Assembly (NCBI GenBank): GCA_035537875.1
Contig: DATLLJ010000103.1
Span: 34,891-98,890, forward strand
Length of the DNA stretch: 64,000 bases
DNA from: DATLLJ01 sp035537875
Lineage (GTDB): Bacteria > Acidobacteriota > Vicinamibacteria > Vicinamibacterales > CAVVIG01
Reading direction: 5' to 3'
Below, one piece after another: positions 1-8,242 of this stretch. Positions within the stretch are counted from its first letter, which is position 1. Each line of letters opens with the position of its first letter. The notes under the pieces are model-generated. The model saw only the letters and a list, made by a program, of their open reading frames with translations, was not told where the DNA came from and made no database searches. Both the position numbers and the translations under genes were made by a program.

Positions 1-1225
1 CGCTGCTCCAGAAACAGCATCTTCCAGTTGTCGTAGCGGAGGGCCGCGACGTCGCCGTCGTCGGTGAAATAGATGAAAGCTTGACGCGGGCTGTTGGGCT
101 CCTTACCGGTGAGGTACGGGAGCAGGTTGTAGCCGTCGAGGTGGACCTTGAACGTCTTGTTTCCGATCGTGTGGCCCGCCTTCAGCTTCGCGGCGATGTC
201 GGGCTCGCCGGCCACCGCTAGAATCGTGGGGAACCAGTCCTGGTGACTCACGATCTCGTTCGATTCGGATCCGGCGGCTATCCTGCCTGGGAAGCGCACC
301 AGGCAGGGCACGCGATACGCGCCCTCCCAGCTCGAGTTCTTCTCGTTCCGGAATGGGGTGTTGCCAGCGTCCGGCCAGGTATTCATGTGCGGCCCGTTGT
401 CGGTGCTGTACTGCACGAACGTGTTGTCGGCGATGCCGAGCTTGTCGAGGAAGTCGAGCATCTCGCCGATGTGCTTGTCGTGGTCGATCATCACGTCGTG
501 GTACTCGGATTGCCAGCGGCCGGATTGGCCACGGCTCTCCGGTTTCACATGGGTCCACGCGTGCATGTGCGACGTGTTGAACCACACGAAGAATGGCTCG
601 CCGGCGTCGTGGGCAGCCTGGATGAACTTCTTGGCCGCCGCGAGGAATTCTTCGTCACAGGTCTCCATGCGCTTCCTGGTCAGAGGACCGGTGTTCTCGA
701 TCTTCTGGCCACCCTTGCCGTCCGCCCAGCAGTGCAACACGCCGCGCGGCCCGAACTTCTTCCTGAACTGGGGGAAGTCCTTCGCGTTCGGATAGTCCAC
801 TTCCTCCGGTTCCTCCTCGGCGTTCAGGTGATACAGGTTGCCGAAGAACTCGTCGAAGCCGTGCATCGTCGGCAGGTGCTCGTCGCGATCACCGAGGTGG
901 TTCTTGCCGAACTGGCCGGTGCGATAGCCGAGCGGTTGAGCGCCTCGGCGATGGTGATGTCCTCGGCCTTGAGGCCCAGCTCCGCGCCGGGAAGGCCCAC
1001 CTTCGTAAGACCGGTGCGGAGACCGCACTGTCCAGTGATGAACGACGCGCGGCCGGCGGTGCAGCTTTGCTCCGCGTACGAGTCGGTGAAAATCATGCCT
1101 TCTTTGGCGATGCGGTCGATATTGGGCGTCCTGTAGCCCATCAAGCCCCTGGTGTAGCAGCTGAGATTTGACTGACCGATGTCGTCTCCCCACATAACCA
1201 ACACGTTCGGTTTCTTCGTCGCCAT
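1..1225 (-). pseudogene. Sulfatase (arylsulfatase family), frameshifted and truncated by window edge
   Basis: The protein starts at the ATG at 1225 after an AGGGGAG ribosome site and opens MATKKPNVLVMWGDD, the usual metal-binding N-terminus of type I sulfatases. The formylglycine site reads SCTAGRASFITG, a C-x-A-x-R variant of the common C-x-P-x-R. The frame is lost near 935, where one base is missing after the codon pair for Ala-Leu. In the next frame the homology resumes (YRTGQFGKNHLGD) and stays open to base 1, so the remaining part runs off the edge. It would hydrolyse sulfate esters, but export is uncertain because no signal peptide is seen. The single indel could be real decay or a sequence error. 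Confidence 0.85.
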
Positions 1226-1447
1226 TCGATTGCTCCCCTTTCGTTTCCGTTGAGGTGGATGGTCCATGCGGCGGAGCCCCACGCGTGCGAGCACGATGCT
1301 AGGCTCCCTGCTCCAGGTACTCCATTGGACCAAGGTCCTATGTGAGCACCTGGCAGCCGCGAGCCTGAGCCCGCTGATGACGCTCGGCGGTCTGGCGGAC
1401 GCGCAGACGTGCACACCCGCCAGCGCTCGGGAATTCTCCCGTCACCG

Positions 1448-3808
1448 TCAGTCGCGGCGGTACCCCGTCATCTCGACCCGCACCGTCCAGAACTGCGCGC
1501 TCACATCAACCACCAGCGGTACGCGACGCTCGTCGGCGCTGAGCCAGGCCGTCATGCGTAGTGGATCGCGATCGATCCGTTCACTCACCGTCGGCTGCAC
1601 TTTCCAGGCTTCCCATGTGCGCCCGTCCAGCATGATCGACTCACGCGGCCCCACGCTGACATCGAGTCGCAGCGGGCGGCCGTTGTCGCTGATCGGAATG
1701 CGGTACCGCGCGCCTTCCGTCAGCGGCAGCGTGCGCAGATAGAAGAACGCGCTGATCGGGTCGCGCGCCCCAATACCGACAGGGAGCACGATCGACGTCC
1801 CGCCGCTCACAATCCGCACCTCGTGACGCTCGGGGTCGAACGTCAGCTGGCGCTCGATACCTCGCGTGCCCTCGTCGATGGCTTCGGTGTACTCCAGCGG
1901 CAGCAGGCCGCCAGTCGTGGCCGATTCGAGCCTGACGATCGCCTCGTAGAAGCGCGACATCCACGGGGCCGTCGATGCGTCCACACGAAACGTATAGACT
2001 GCACCCGCCTTCGGCGGCACCACCGAGATCGTAGCCTGCCCAGCCGCCACATCGACCGGCCCGCTCGTCCACCGCAGGCGGTAGGTCGCCGCCTCGCCGG
2101 CGGTGAACGGAATGGGGCCGGGATCGGGAGGAGGCACCTCCCCCGTCGCCCGCGCGCTCGCGTCGATCTCGGGCGACCAGTGCAACTGGTACACCCGCTG
2201 CTGGTCGAATCGGGCCCGCTCGACCAGCACCTCGCCGAACGCCGGCTCCACCGCCAGCGCCTCGTCGCTGACGACGTACTCGACCCCGATGTTGTGCATC
2301 GCCAGCAGGGCATCCGCGGCGGGCAGACGGTTTGCCGTCCCCACCATCGCCTCGAAGAACGGCGGCATGATGCCGCTGTAGCCGTTGACGACCGGACGGC
2401 GATGCTCGAGCGACTGCAGCATGCACGGCGTGTTGGCAAGCCACACGCGCATGGGCACGCACAAGACAGCCCCGGATCCGGACTGGTCGCGGAGCCACCC
2501 GCCGACGCTGGTGCGCAAAGACGGAGGAGACGGGTAGGCAATGGCGCCGTTGCTGTACTCGACCGCGATCGCGAGCAGCGCGGCGACGACGAGGCCGCGC
2601 GCCAGTCGTGGTTGCCGCGCTTCCAGCGAACGAATGGCGAGGGCCGCCAGGACCGCGATACCGAGGAGGGCGAGGACGCTGAAACGGGGCACGGCGCGAA
2701 TGGCCGCCATGCCGAAGAGTCCGCGGTACAGCAACGAGTAAAGCGGCGTCGGGCCTTCGGGTCCCATCGACAGGATGACACCCGCCACTGTGACGACAGC
2801 GAACACCACGGCGACTCTCCGGCTCTCCTTCCCGGCGAGTACACACCCGAGCAGGGCCAACAGCAGCGCACAGAACCCGGGGAAGAGTTCCTGTTCAACG
2901 CCTTCGCTGTACTGCAGCCACGCGCCAGGTCCTGGCCGCAAGACGCCTGTGCGGCCGTACAGCAGGTTCGTCGCCGGCGCCTGCAGGTAGTTGGCGAGCA
3001 TGGCTCCACCCATCGCGGCATCGCCGATCGTGCGGCCGGCGCCGGTCTCGCGGTGCACCAGCAGGTAGGGCAGGGCCCACGGCAGGGCCACCAGCACCGC
3101 GACCAGGGCGGCAGTGGCGGCGCGCCGCAGGAGTCGCCAGACACGCACGCGGTCGGTAAGCAGGACGAGTGCGACCGTCGCGAACGCGATCCCGATGCCA
3201 CCGATGATTCCGTAGTACATCGAGCTGACGGCCTGGAGCCCCAGCACGACTCCAAGCATCACCGTGTCGGTGCGCCGCTCGCGCTGGAAGAGGCGATGCA
3301 GCCACAAGAACGACAGCGGCATGAAGTACAGCGCCTGGAGCTGGACGTGCGCGAGATGCGCGAAATGGTAGGGGGCGAATCCGAAGATCAACCCCGAAAT
3401 GTACGCCGCACGGTCGCTGCCGGTCAGTTCCCGCGCCAACATGTGCATCGCCAGGGCCGCTGCCACGAGCGAACCGACGAACAGCACGTTATAGCAGAGG
3501 ACCAGATCGCCGGTGATGACGTAGACGGGCCAGAGCGCCACAGCCTGCGGCAGCAGGTTGTCGGAGTAGGCGAGCGTACGCGGGGCGGGGAAGAAGATGT
3601 TCGCGTCGAACACGCGCCCGGTGAACAGCCAGGACGGGTGTTCTGAGATGACCTGGAGGTCCCACCCGAGTGCCCACAGGTTCAGGGAGGCGTCGCCGGC
3701 CGCGCCCGCGGCGCCGAGCAGCGTGCGCGAATGCAGCACGAGCGGCCAGGTGAACAGGCACGCCGCGACACAGTACACCGCCGCGGCGAGCAGCGTTCTT
3801 CGGTTCAT
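1448..3808 (-). CDS. Polytopic membrane protein (GT-C-like) fused to a C-terminal DUF3108 domain
   Basis: The 786-residue protein has about ten hydrophobic segments across residues 5-420. The first (AAAVYCVAACLFTWPLVL) is followed by a loop with an acidic residue (GDASLNLWALGWD), a layout shared with predicted GT-C glycosyltransferases. A soluble region follows, and from about residue 565 a beta-rich domain (GEAATYRLRWTSG, then YEAIVRLESATTGGLLPLEY) matches the DUF3108 pattern. DUF3108 proteins are normally separate periplasmic proteins, so this fusion is unusual. No substrate can be named. It is divergent from the DUF2914 gene, with about 150 bases between the two starts. Confidence 0.8.
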   Translation of the reverse strand: MNRRTLLAAAVYCVAACLFTWPLVLHSRTLLGAAGAAGDASLNLWALGWDLQVISEHPSWLFTGRVFDANIFFPAPRTLAYSDNLLPQAVALWPVYVITGDLVLCYNVLFVGSLVAAALAMHMLARELTGSDRAAYISGLIFGFAPYHFAHLAHVQLQALYFMPLSFLWLHRLFQRERRTDTVMLGVVLGLQAVSSMYYGIIGGIGIAFATVALVLLTDRVRVWRLLRRAATAALVAVLVALPWALPYLLVHRETGAGRTIGDAAMGGAMLANYLQAPATNLLYGRTGVLRPGPGAWLQYSEGVEQELFPGFCALLLALLGCVLAGKESRRVAVVFAVVTVAGVILSMGPEGPTPLYSLLYRGLFGMAAIRAVPRFSVLALLGIAVLAALAIRSLEARQPRLARGLVVAALLAIAVEYSNGAIAYPSPPSLRTSVGGWLRDQSGSGAVLCVPMRVWLANTPCMLQSLEHRRPVVNGYSGIMPPFFEAMVGTANRLPAADALLAMHNIGVEYVVSDEALAVEPAFGEVLVERARFDQQRVYQLHWSPEIDASARATGEVPPPDPGPIPFTAGEAATYRLRWTSGPVDVAAGQATISVVPPKAGAVYTFRVDASTAPWMSRFYEAIVRLESATTGGLLPLEYTEAIDEGTRGIERQLTFDPERHEVRIVSGGTSIVLPVGIGARDPISAFFYLRTLPLTEGARYRIPISDNGRPLRLDVSVGPRESIMLDGRTWEAWKVQPTVSERIDRDPLRMTAWLSADERRVPLVVDVSAQFWTVRVEMTGYRRD

Positions 3809-3957
3809 CGTCGAATCAGGTGTCAGCAGCTACGCGAGCACAGCCGCGTCGATTGTCCGCCAGGTTCTTCATAAGAGTACAGTATCGCTGCCGGCCGACT
3901 CCGGCGGTCTACAATGACATGGCGCGCGCGTCAGATCGCGCGACGCGCCGGAGGCCG

Positions 3958-5001
3958 ATGACGGAACCGCGCGATGTTCGACACCTGCTCGAGATGGCAG
4001 ACCGCGCCGCCATCGATGGCGATTTCTCCTCTGCAGACCAGCTGCTGAGGGACGCCGCTCGGATTCAGGAAGCCGAACTGGGTCCGCTTCACCCGGATCT
4101 GGCGAGCACGTTGACCAACCTCGCCATCGTCGCCGAGAAGACAGGGCGGCTGGGCGATGCCGAGACATTCTATCGACGGGCGGCGGCAGTTGCGTCCGCG
4201 TCGCTTCCTGCGGACGATCCGGTGGTCGCGGAGAGCCGACTGAACCTCGAAGACTTCTGCCGTGAGCGCGGCTTGCCGATCGGACCCGCCGCGATCATGA
4301 CTCCCCCGGCGCAGGACACGGTGCGACGTCTGGATGGCCCCGTTCCCGAAGTCGCAGCAGGTCCGGCCGCGACGGTTGCTGCTGTGCAGGCTGCTTCTCA
4401 GCCGCTGACTGCTCCCCGCCGTTCATCGCGCCCGCTCGTGTGGGCGGCAACGGGCGCGATCGTCCTGATAACGGTCGCCTTCCTCGTAAGGGGGCCGTGG
4501 TCGTCGGACGAGGAGCCGCCGACGGGAGACACGGCAGCGTCGGCCACGGAGCCTGCGCCACCGTCTCCGGCCATCCCCGCTCCGATCGAACAATCGCCAC
4601 CACCGATCGTCGCGTCTGGCGACGATCGAAAGGTCGTCTCCGACAAGCCCGCTTCTTCAGCGCCCACATCGGGCGGTGTCAGCCTGACCGCTGCCCAGCT
4701 GTGCAAGACCTTTTCTACGAGCGGCGCCACGTGGCGATGCGATCCGCCGGGCGACACGGTGGCTCCTGGGTCGATCGTCTTCTATACGCGGGTCAGATCC
4801 TCGCGCGATGCCGCGGTCGTGCATCGCTGGTATCGCGAAGACATGCTGCAGCAGGCCGTGAAGCTGCCGATCCGTGCCAACCCCTCGGAGGGTTATCGCA
4901 CCTACAGCCGGCAGAGGGTTGACGGAGTCGGAAGCTGGCGAGTAGAAGTACGGAGCGCGGACGGTGACCTGTTGCACGAGCAACGTTTCGCGGTTCGCTG
5001 A
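3958..5001 (+). CDS. TPR protein with a single membrane anchor and a C-terminal DUF2914 domain
   Basis: The start is the ATG at 3958, preceded by GGAGG five bases upstream; an in-frame ATG at 3919 has no such site. Residues about 10-100 contain tetratricopeptide-like helices (ADQLLRDAARIQEAELGPLHPDL and the following repeat). A hydrophobic segment (LVWAATGAIVLITVAFLV) lies near residue 165, then a Pro/Ser/Ala-rich linker. The last 85 residues (SIVFYTRVRSSRDAAVVHRW ... WRVEVRSADGDLL) fit DUF2914, a predicted extracytoplasmic beta domain. Function is unknown. The topology suggests a cytoplasmic protein-binding part and a periplasmic DUF2914 part. Confidence 0.8.
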   Translation: MTEPRDVRHLLEMADRAAIDGDFSSADQLLRDAARIQEAELGPLHPDLASTLTNLAIVAEKTGRLGDAETFYRRAAAVASASLPADDPVVAESRLNLEDFCRERGLPIGPAAIMTPPAQDTVRRLDGPVPEVAAGPAATVAAVQAASQPLTAPRRSSRPLVWAATGAIVLITVAFLVRGPWSSDEEPPTGDTAASATEPAPPSPAIPAPIEQSPPPIVASGDDRKVVSDKPASSAPTSGGVSLTAAQLCKTFSTSGATWRCDPPGDTVAPGSIVFYTRVRSSRDAAVVHRWYREDMLQQAVKLPIRANPSEGYRTYSRQRVDGVGSWRVEVRSADGDLLHEQRFAVR

Positions 5002-5060
5002 ACGGCACTTGGCGCGCCATGCGCAAGGAATCCAGCTCACGAACCCTGGAGGCAGATTGT

Positions 5061-5876
5061 TCAGCGCGCGAGCATCCAGACTCCAACGCCCATCAGGAGC
5101 ACGCCGCTGACCCGCGCGCCGTACAGGCCAAACGGCGCCAGTCTCTCGAACGCGACGAAGGCCGTCAACGCCGCGATGACCGTCAAGTTCATCACGCCCC
5201 CGGCAAACAACAGCAACATCATGGCCCAGCAGCAGCCCACGCAATAGACGCCGTGCTCGAGGCCGATAGTGAACGCACCAGACGCCCCCGCGCGCCAGCG
5301 GCTCGTCAAAAATCCCAGGGGCGACTGGCACGCGCGCAGGCAGGCCTGTTTGACCGGCGTCAGCTGATACACACCGGCGATGAACAAGAGTGTCGCTGCA
5401 ACCGGTGAACTGATGATCGCCATCATCGGGGAGATCAGCAGAAGCGACGCCAGCACACGCTGAAGCGCGGTGGCCCCAAGGCTGAACGCCATCCACACAA
5501 GCAGATAGCCCGCCACCAGCGCCCAAGTCTGGCGTCCTGCCGTTCCTTGCGATCGTGCGGCGACACCGTACAAGACGACAAGAGGTGTGGCTGAGGGAAG
5601 CATCATCGCCGTCATCATGACGGCCCACATCGCCCAGAGCAGCAACAGATGCTGTACGTCCCAGACGGCCGACATCATCCAGGCGCTCGCGCCGCTCATC
5701 GATCCGTACATGTCGTTGGCCATCACGACGATCCACAGCCAGGACACCATGGGTACCAAGACCAGCCACATCACCGTGGGCGCGCGATCGACTTGCAGCG
5801 CAGATTCGAGGATCGCGAGCGGATCGCCCATGCTGCTCTGGCCTTGGGCCTGCGCGCGATTTCGTATGCTCATCAA
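5061..5876 (-). CDS. DUF2182 family integral membrane protein
   Basis: The 271-residue protein has at least six hydrophobic helices. The segment LLLWAMWAVMMTAMMLPSAT holds the W-x-x-MM-x-AMM-x-P signature of DUF2182, described as a predicted metal-binding membrane protein. A second conserved stretch (GLEHGVYCVGCCWAMMLLLF) contains the paired Cys and His residues likely to bind metal. The start is one of two adjacent ATGs near 5876; a shorter form from the internal Met before GDPLAIL is also possible. It converges on the DUF2914 gene with about 60 bases between stops. The physiological role is not known. Confidence 0.85.
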   Translation of the reverse strand: MMSIRNRAQAQGQSSMGDPLAILESALQVDRAPTVMWLVLVPMVSWLWIVVMANDMYGSMSGASAWMMSAVWDVQHLLLLWAMWAVMMTAMMLPSATPLVVLYGVAARSQGTAGRQTWALVAGYLLVWMAFSLGATALQRVLASLLLISPMMAIISSPVAATLLFIAGVYQLTPVKQACLRACQSPLGFLTSRWRAGASGAFTIGLEHGVYCVGCCWAMMLLLFAGGVMNLTVIAALTAFVAFERLAPFGLYGARVSGVLLMGVGVWMLAR

Positions 5877-5943
5877 GACCCTCGATTGTAGCCCCAGGGC
5901 CGTGCCTGACCTGACTTCCAGTGCACCGCTTGAAAAACGGCCT

Positions 5944-6424
5944 TCAGAAACTCACGATGTATAAACGACAGCGGGCAGTGATCCGAACGATCCCGCAGCC
6001 GAAAGAAGAATCGTCGTGCCCGAAATCTGGGCTGTTGAGCTTATCAAACAGCAGAGCTGAACGGTCGTTTCTGCACAGTCCTTCGGCTTTGTTGCCTGGC
6101 TCCATCGCCACACCATCGACTTCAATCCACGCCTTGATAGCGGCGCGCGAACTGCTGGAGGCTTTGCCGCCATTGACGATGGCATTCGTCAAGTTGTAGG
6201 TCCACAGCGCGGCTTCCATCGAGAGGGTCGCAGAAATGGCTCTGCCGTTCGACGTTTTCAGCGCGGCAGGAATATCGAAGAGCGTCACGACGGAGCCATA
6301 GCCGCTACCGCTGATGGCGCCGAGCGTCACCTGATTCACGCTCTTGGCAAAGAATGCCTTGTTCGATGCCGGGCTCTGTGCCGACTGTCGTCTACGCAGA
6401 CCGGTTGCAGGCGACGGGGCTCAC
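5944..6424 (-). pseudogene. N-terminal half of a conserved hypothetical protein, lying inverted to its C-terminal half
   Basis: The minus-strand frame is open from about 6424 to the stop at 5944 but has no good start codon (first GTG at 6339). It encodes SNKAFFAKSVNQVTLGAISG, then a beta-rich stretch with MEAALWTYNLTNAIV and AAIKAWIEVDGVAMEPG. This looks like the front half of a family of secreted-type hypothetical proteins whose back half is encoded on the plus strand next door. If the segment between the short inverted repeats (5958-5980 and 6372-6396) is flipped, its coding frame joins the ATG at 5957 in frame. I read it as half of a broken gene; family membership is from pattern recognition only. 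Confidence 0.5.
5958..6396. repeat. Imperfect inverted repeats bounding the inverted segment
   Basis: The left arm, at 5958-5980, reads TGTATAAACGACAGCGGGCA. The right arm, at 6372-6396, read on the minus strand, is TGCGTAGACGACAGTCGGCA. They share the exact core ACGACAG (5965-5971, and 6385-6391 on the other strand) plus flanking matches with one or two indels. Both arms also encode similar peptides (PAVVYTS and PTVVYAD). They mark the likely endpoints of a past or reversible inversion. The arms are short and imperfect, so chance similarity is not excluded. Confidence 0.4.
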
Positions 6425-6729
6425 GGTCAATGCTGGCTTGCCAGACCAGCGAGCCTGGCGAGACCTGCACGGTCACCGGCAACATTCTGCTCGAGCTCTT
6501 CCAGCGCACGAAGAGCGCTCAGGCATTTACATTCTTTGCCGGACCGCTCAATCCAGTGCTCCACCGCGTCACCGTGAAGGCGCGGGGCTTGATCGAATGC
6601 CGCTCCAACGCAACAGTCATACCCTGCCCTGCGGGTACGCTTGATGGCTACACGGACGCCCAGACAATGGCAGCCATCGGAAAAGCCACTCTGGTTGTCG
6701 AAGAGCAGCAGAACTGGGGGAGCAACTAG
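6370..6729 (+). pseudogene. C-terminal half of the same conserved hypothetical protein
   Basis: Plus-strand coding begins without a clear start (SVPTVVYADRLQATGLTVNA in one frame) and shifts frame around 6430-6445. It continues as ETCTVTGNILLELFQRTKSA, FNFF-like AFTFFAGPLNPVLHRVTVKA, and AAIGKATLVVEEQQNWG before the stop at 6727-6729. The AIGKATLVVEE and NWG motifs are typical C-termini of the family whose N-terminal half lies inverted at 5944-6424. The last 113 bases are antisense to the 3' end of the radical-SAM gene. It is probably not expressed as a complete protein in this orientation. Confidence 0.5.
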
Positions 6730-8176
6730 ACCAGTTCTCCGTCCCCGGCATCTTCGTCGTCTCGAGTCGAGCGTCGTGCGACGCGACAGCCTGCGGCAGA
6801 CGTACGCCCGTGATCTGCGAGAGGACGCCCTCGAGCATTGGGGTCATCGCGGGGAGCCGCCTCGCGCGAATCACGCCGTCCCACAGACGTTCGAATTTTT
6901 TCCACCCTGCTGCGTAGAAAAAGTGCTTCGCCTGATGCTTCATCGTTCCGTGAGCCAGCGCACCGCGGACGATCGAGGACCATCGATAGAATGCCCGGTA
7001 CGCCCAGTCATAGCCCTCCTTCAAGGCTCGAGGCGTCAGGTGGGCCGGGCGATAGACGACGTGCCGCGTGTCATACAGATCCCAGTTGCGCGTGACGATC
7101 CGCCCCTGGGACTCGAGGCGGGCGAACAGTTTCGTGCCCGGATAGGGTGTCTGGATGTGGAACGTCGCGGTGGTGATGCCGTGCTCGATCGCCCAGTCGA
7201 CCGTCCGTTGAAACACGTCTCCCTCGTCATCGTCCATGCCGAACACGAAGCTGCCGTTGATCATGATGCCGAGATCGTGAAGCCGGTCGGTCACGGCCGT
7301 GTAGTCGCGCCCGAGGTTCTGGCGCTTGTTCGCCCTTGCGAGATTCCCTGGTGTCAGCGTCTCGAACCCGACGAAGAGGCTCCGCAAGCCGGCCGCTGCC
7401 GCCCGCTCGATCAGGTTGCCGTGCAGGATGGAATCGACGGTGGCGGCGCCCTGGAAGAGCCGATTCATGCCGCGCATCCCGTCGAACAAGGCCGCTGCGA
7501 AGCGCCGGTCGCCGAGCAGGTGATCGTCGAGGAAATACAGATGACGACCCGGCAACCGCGCGATTTCGCCAAGCGCGTCGTCAACGCGCTGCGTGTAGAA
7601 AGACCGGCCGCCCTCGAAGAACGCGTCCTTGTAGCAGAAGTCGCAGTGCTGCGGACAGCCCCGCGTGACGACCAACGAGTTCGGCACCAGGTACGCACGT
7701 CGATTGATGAGGTCCCGGCGGATCGGCGGCAGTCGATCGAGCGAGCGGTCCGACGTGGACGCGTAGCGGCGAGCCGGCCGACCAGCGCGGAACTCCTGGA
7801 GAAAACGCGGAAACGTCTGCTCCCCCGGGCCGAGAAACACAGCATCGGCGTGCTCGACGGCCTCGTCGGGGAGGGACGTGACGTGCAGTCCGCCCAACGC
7901 GACGAACGCGCCTCGGGCGCGATAGTGATCCGCCAGCGCGTACGCGCGTCGCGCGCTGGTGATGTAGACCTGAATGACCACCAGATCAGGTTGGTCGTGG
8001 ACATCGATCGGGCCGACATGTTCGTCCTCGATGACCGCCTGGTCGTCCGGTCGAAGGTAGGCGGCGAGCGTCGCCAGCCCGAGCGGGGGAAAGAGGGAGT
8101 ACTTGATGGGACGCCAATGCGGGCTCGTCGCCTCGGTCAGTGCAGGCAGAATGAACTTGACGTGTAGAGATCGCAT
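6617..8176 (-). CDS. Radical SAM protein with N-terminal B12-binding-like domain
   Basis: Residues 1-150 resemble the cobalamin-binding fold found before radical-SAM domains (FPPLGLATLAAYLRPDDQAV, then VALGGLHVTSLPDEAVEHAD). The radical-SAM cluster motif is RGCPQHCDFCYK near residue 190 (C-x3-C-x2-C). Later conserved blocks are FVGFETLTPGNLARANK and NGSFVFGMDDDEGDVF. The protein probably performs a B12-dependent radical reaction; the substrate is unknown. The last 35 or so residues overlap the antisense hypothetical remnant and look unlike the family, so the native stop may have been lost. A promoter with a palindrome lies just upstream at 8187-8222. Confidence 0.85.
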   Translation of the reverse strand: MRSLHVKFILPALTEATSPHWRPIKYSLFPPLGLATLAAYLRPDDQAVIEDEHVGPIDVHDQPDLVVIQVYITSARRAYALADHYRARGAFVALGGLHVTSLPDEAVEHADAVFLGPGEQTFPRFLQEFRAGRPARRYASTSDRSLDRLPPIRRDLINRRAYLVPNSLVVTRGCPQHCDFCYKDAFFEGGRSFYTQRVDDALGEIARLPGRHLYFLDDHLLGDRRFAAALFDGMRGMNRLFQGAATVDSILHGNLIERAAAAGLRSLFVGFETLTPGNLARANKRQNLGRDYTAVTDRLHDLGIMINGSFVFGMDDDEGDVFQRTVDWAIEHGITTATFHIQTPYPGTKLFARLESQGRIVTRNWDLYDTRHVVYRPAHLTPRALKEGYDWAYRAFYRWSSIVRGALAHGTMKHQAKHFFYAAGWKKFERLWDGVIRARRLPAMTPMLEGVLSQITGVRLPQAVASHDARLETTKMPGTENWSSCSPSSAALRQPEWLFRWLPLSGRPCSHQAYPQGRV

Positions 8177-8186
8177 CGCGGGCGCG

Positions 8187-8222
8187 TTAAACTTTGTAAT
8201 ATAAAGTTAACTGCCATGTCAA
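8187..8222 (-). promoter_or_regulatory. Promoter with overlapping palindromic operator for the radical SAM gene
   Basis: On the minus strand TTGACA (8217-8222) is followed after 18 bases by TACAAA, a reasonable sigma-70 pair. The perfect palindrome AACTTT-N7-AAAGTT (8190-8208) covers the spacer and -10 box. It is an AT-rich island in GC-rich surroundings. The position suits a dimeric repressor such as a PadR or TetR-type regulator; no regulator gene is adjacent. The start codon at 8176 follows after a very short leader. Confidence 0.55.
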
Positions 8223-8242
8223 GCCCGTCGCGAAAGGAGGTT

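Noticed and set aside
1823..3646. A 607-residue open frame on the plus strand
   Set aside because: It is the antisense of the membrane/DUF3108 gene; its composition is dominated by Arg, Gln, Asp and His as expected for a shadow of GC-rich coding DNA.
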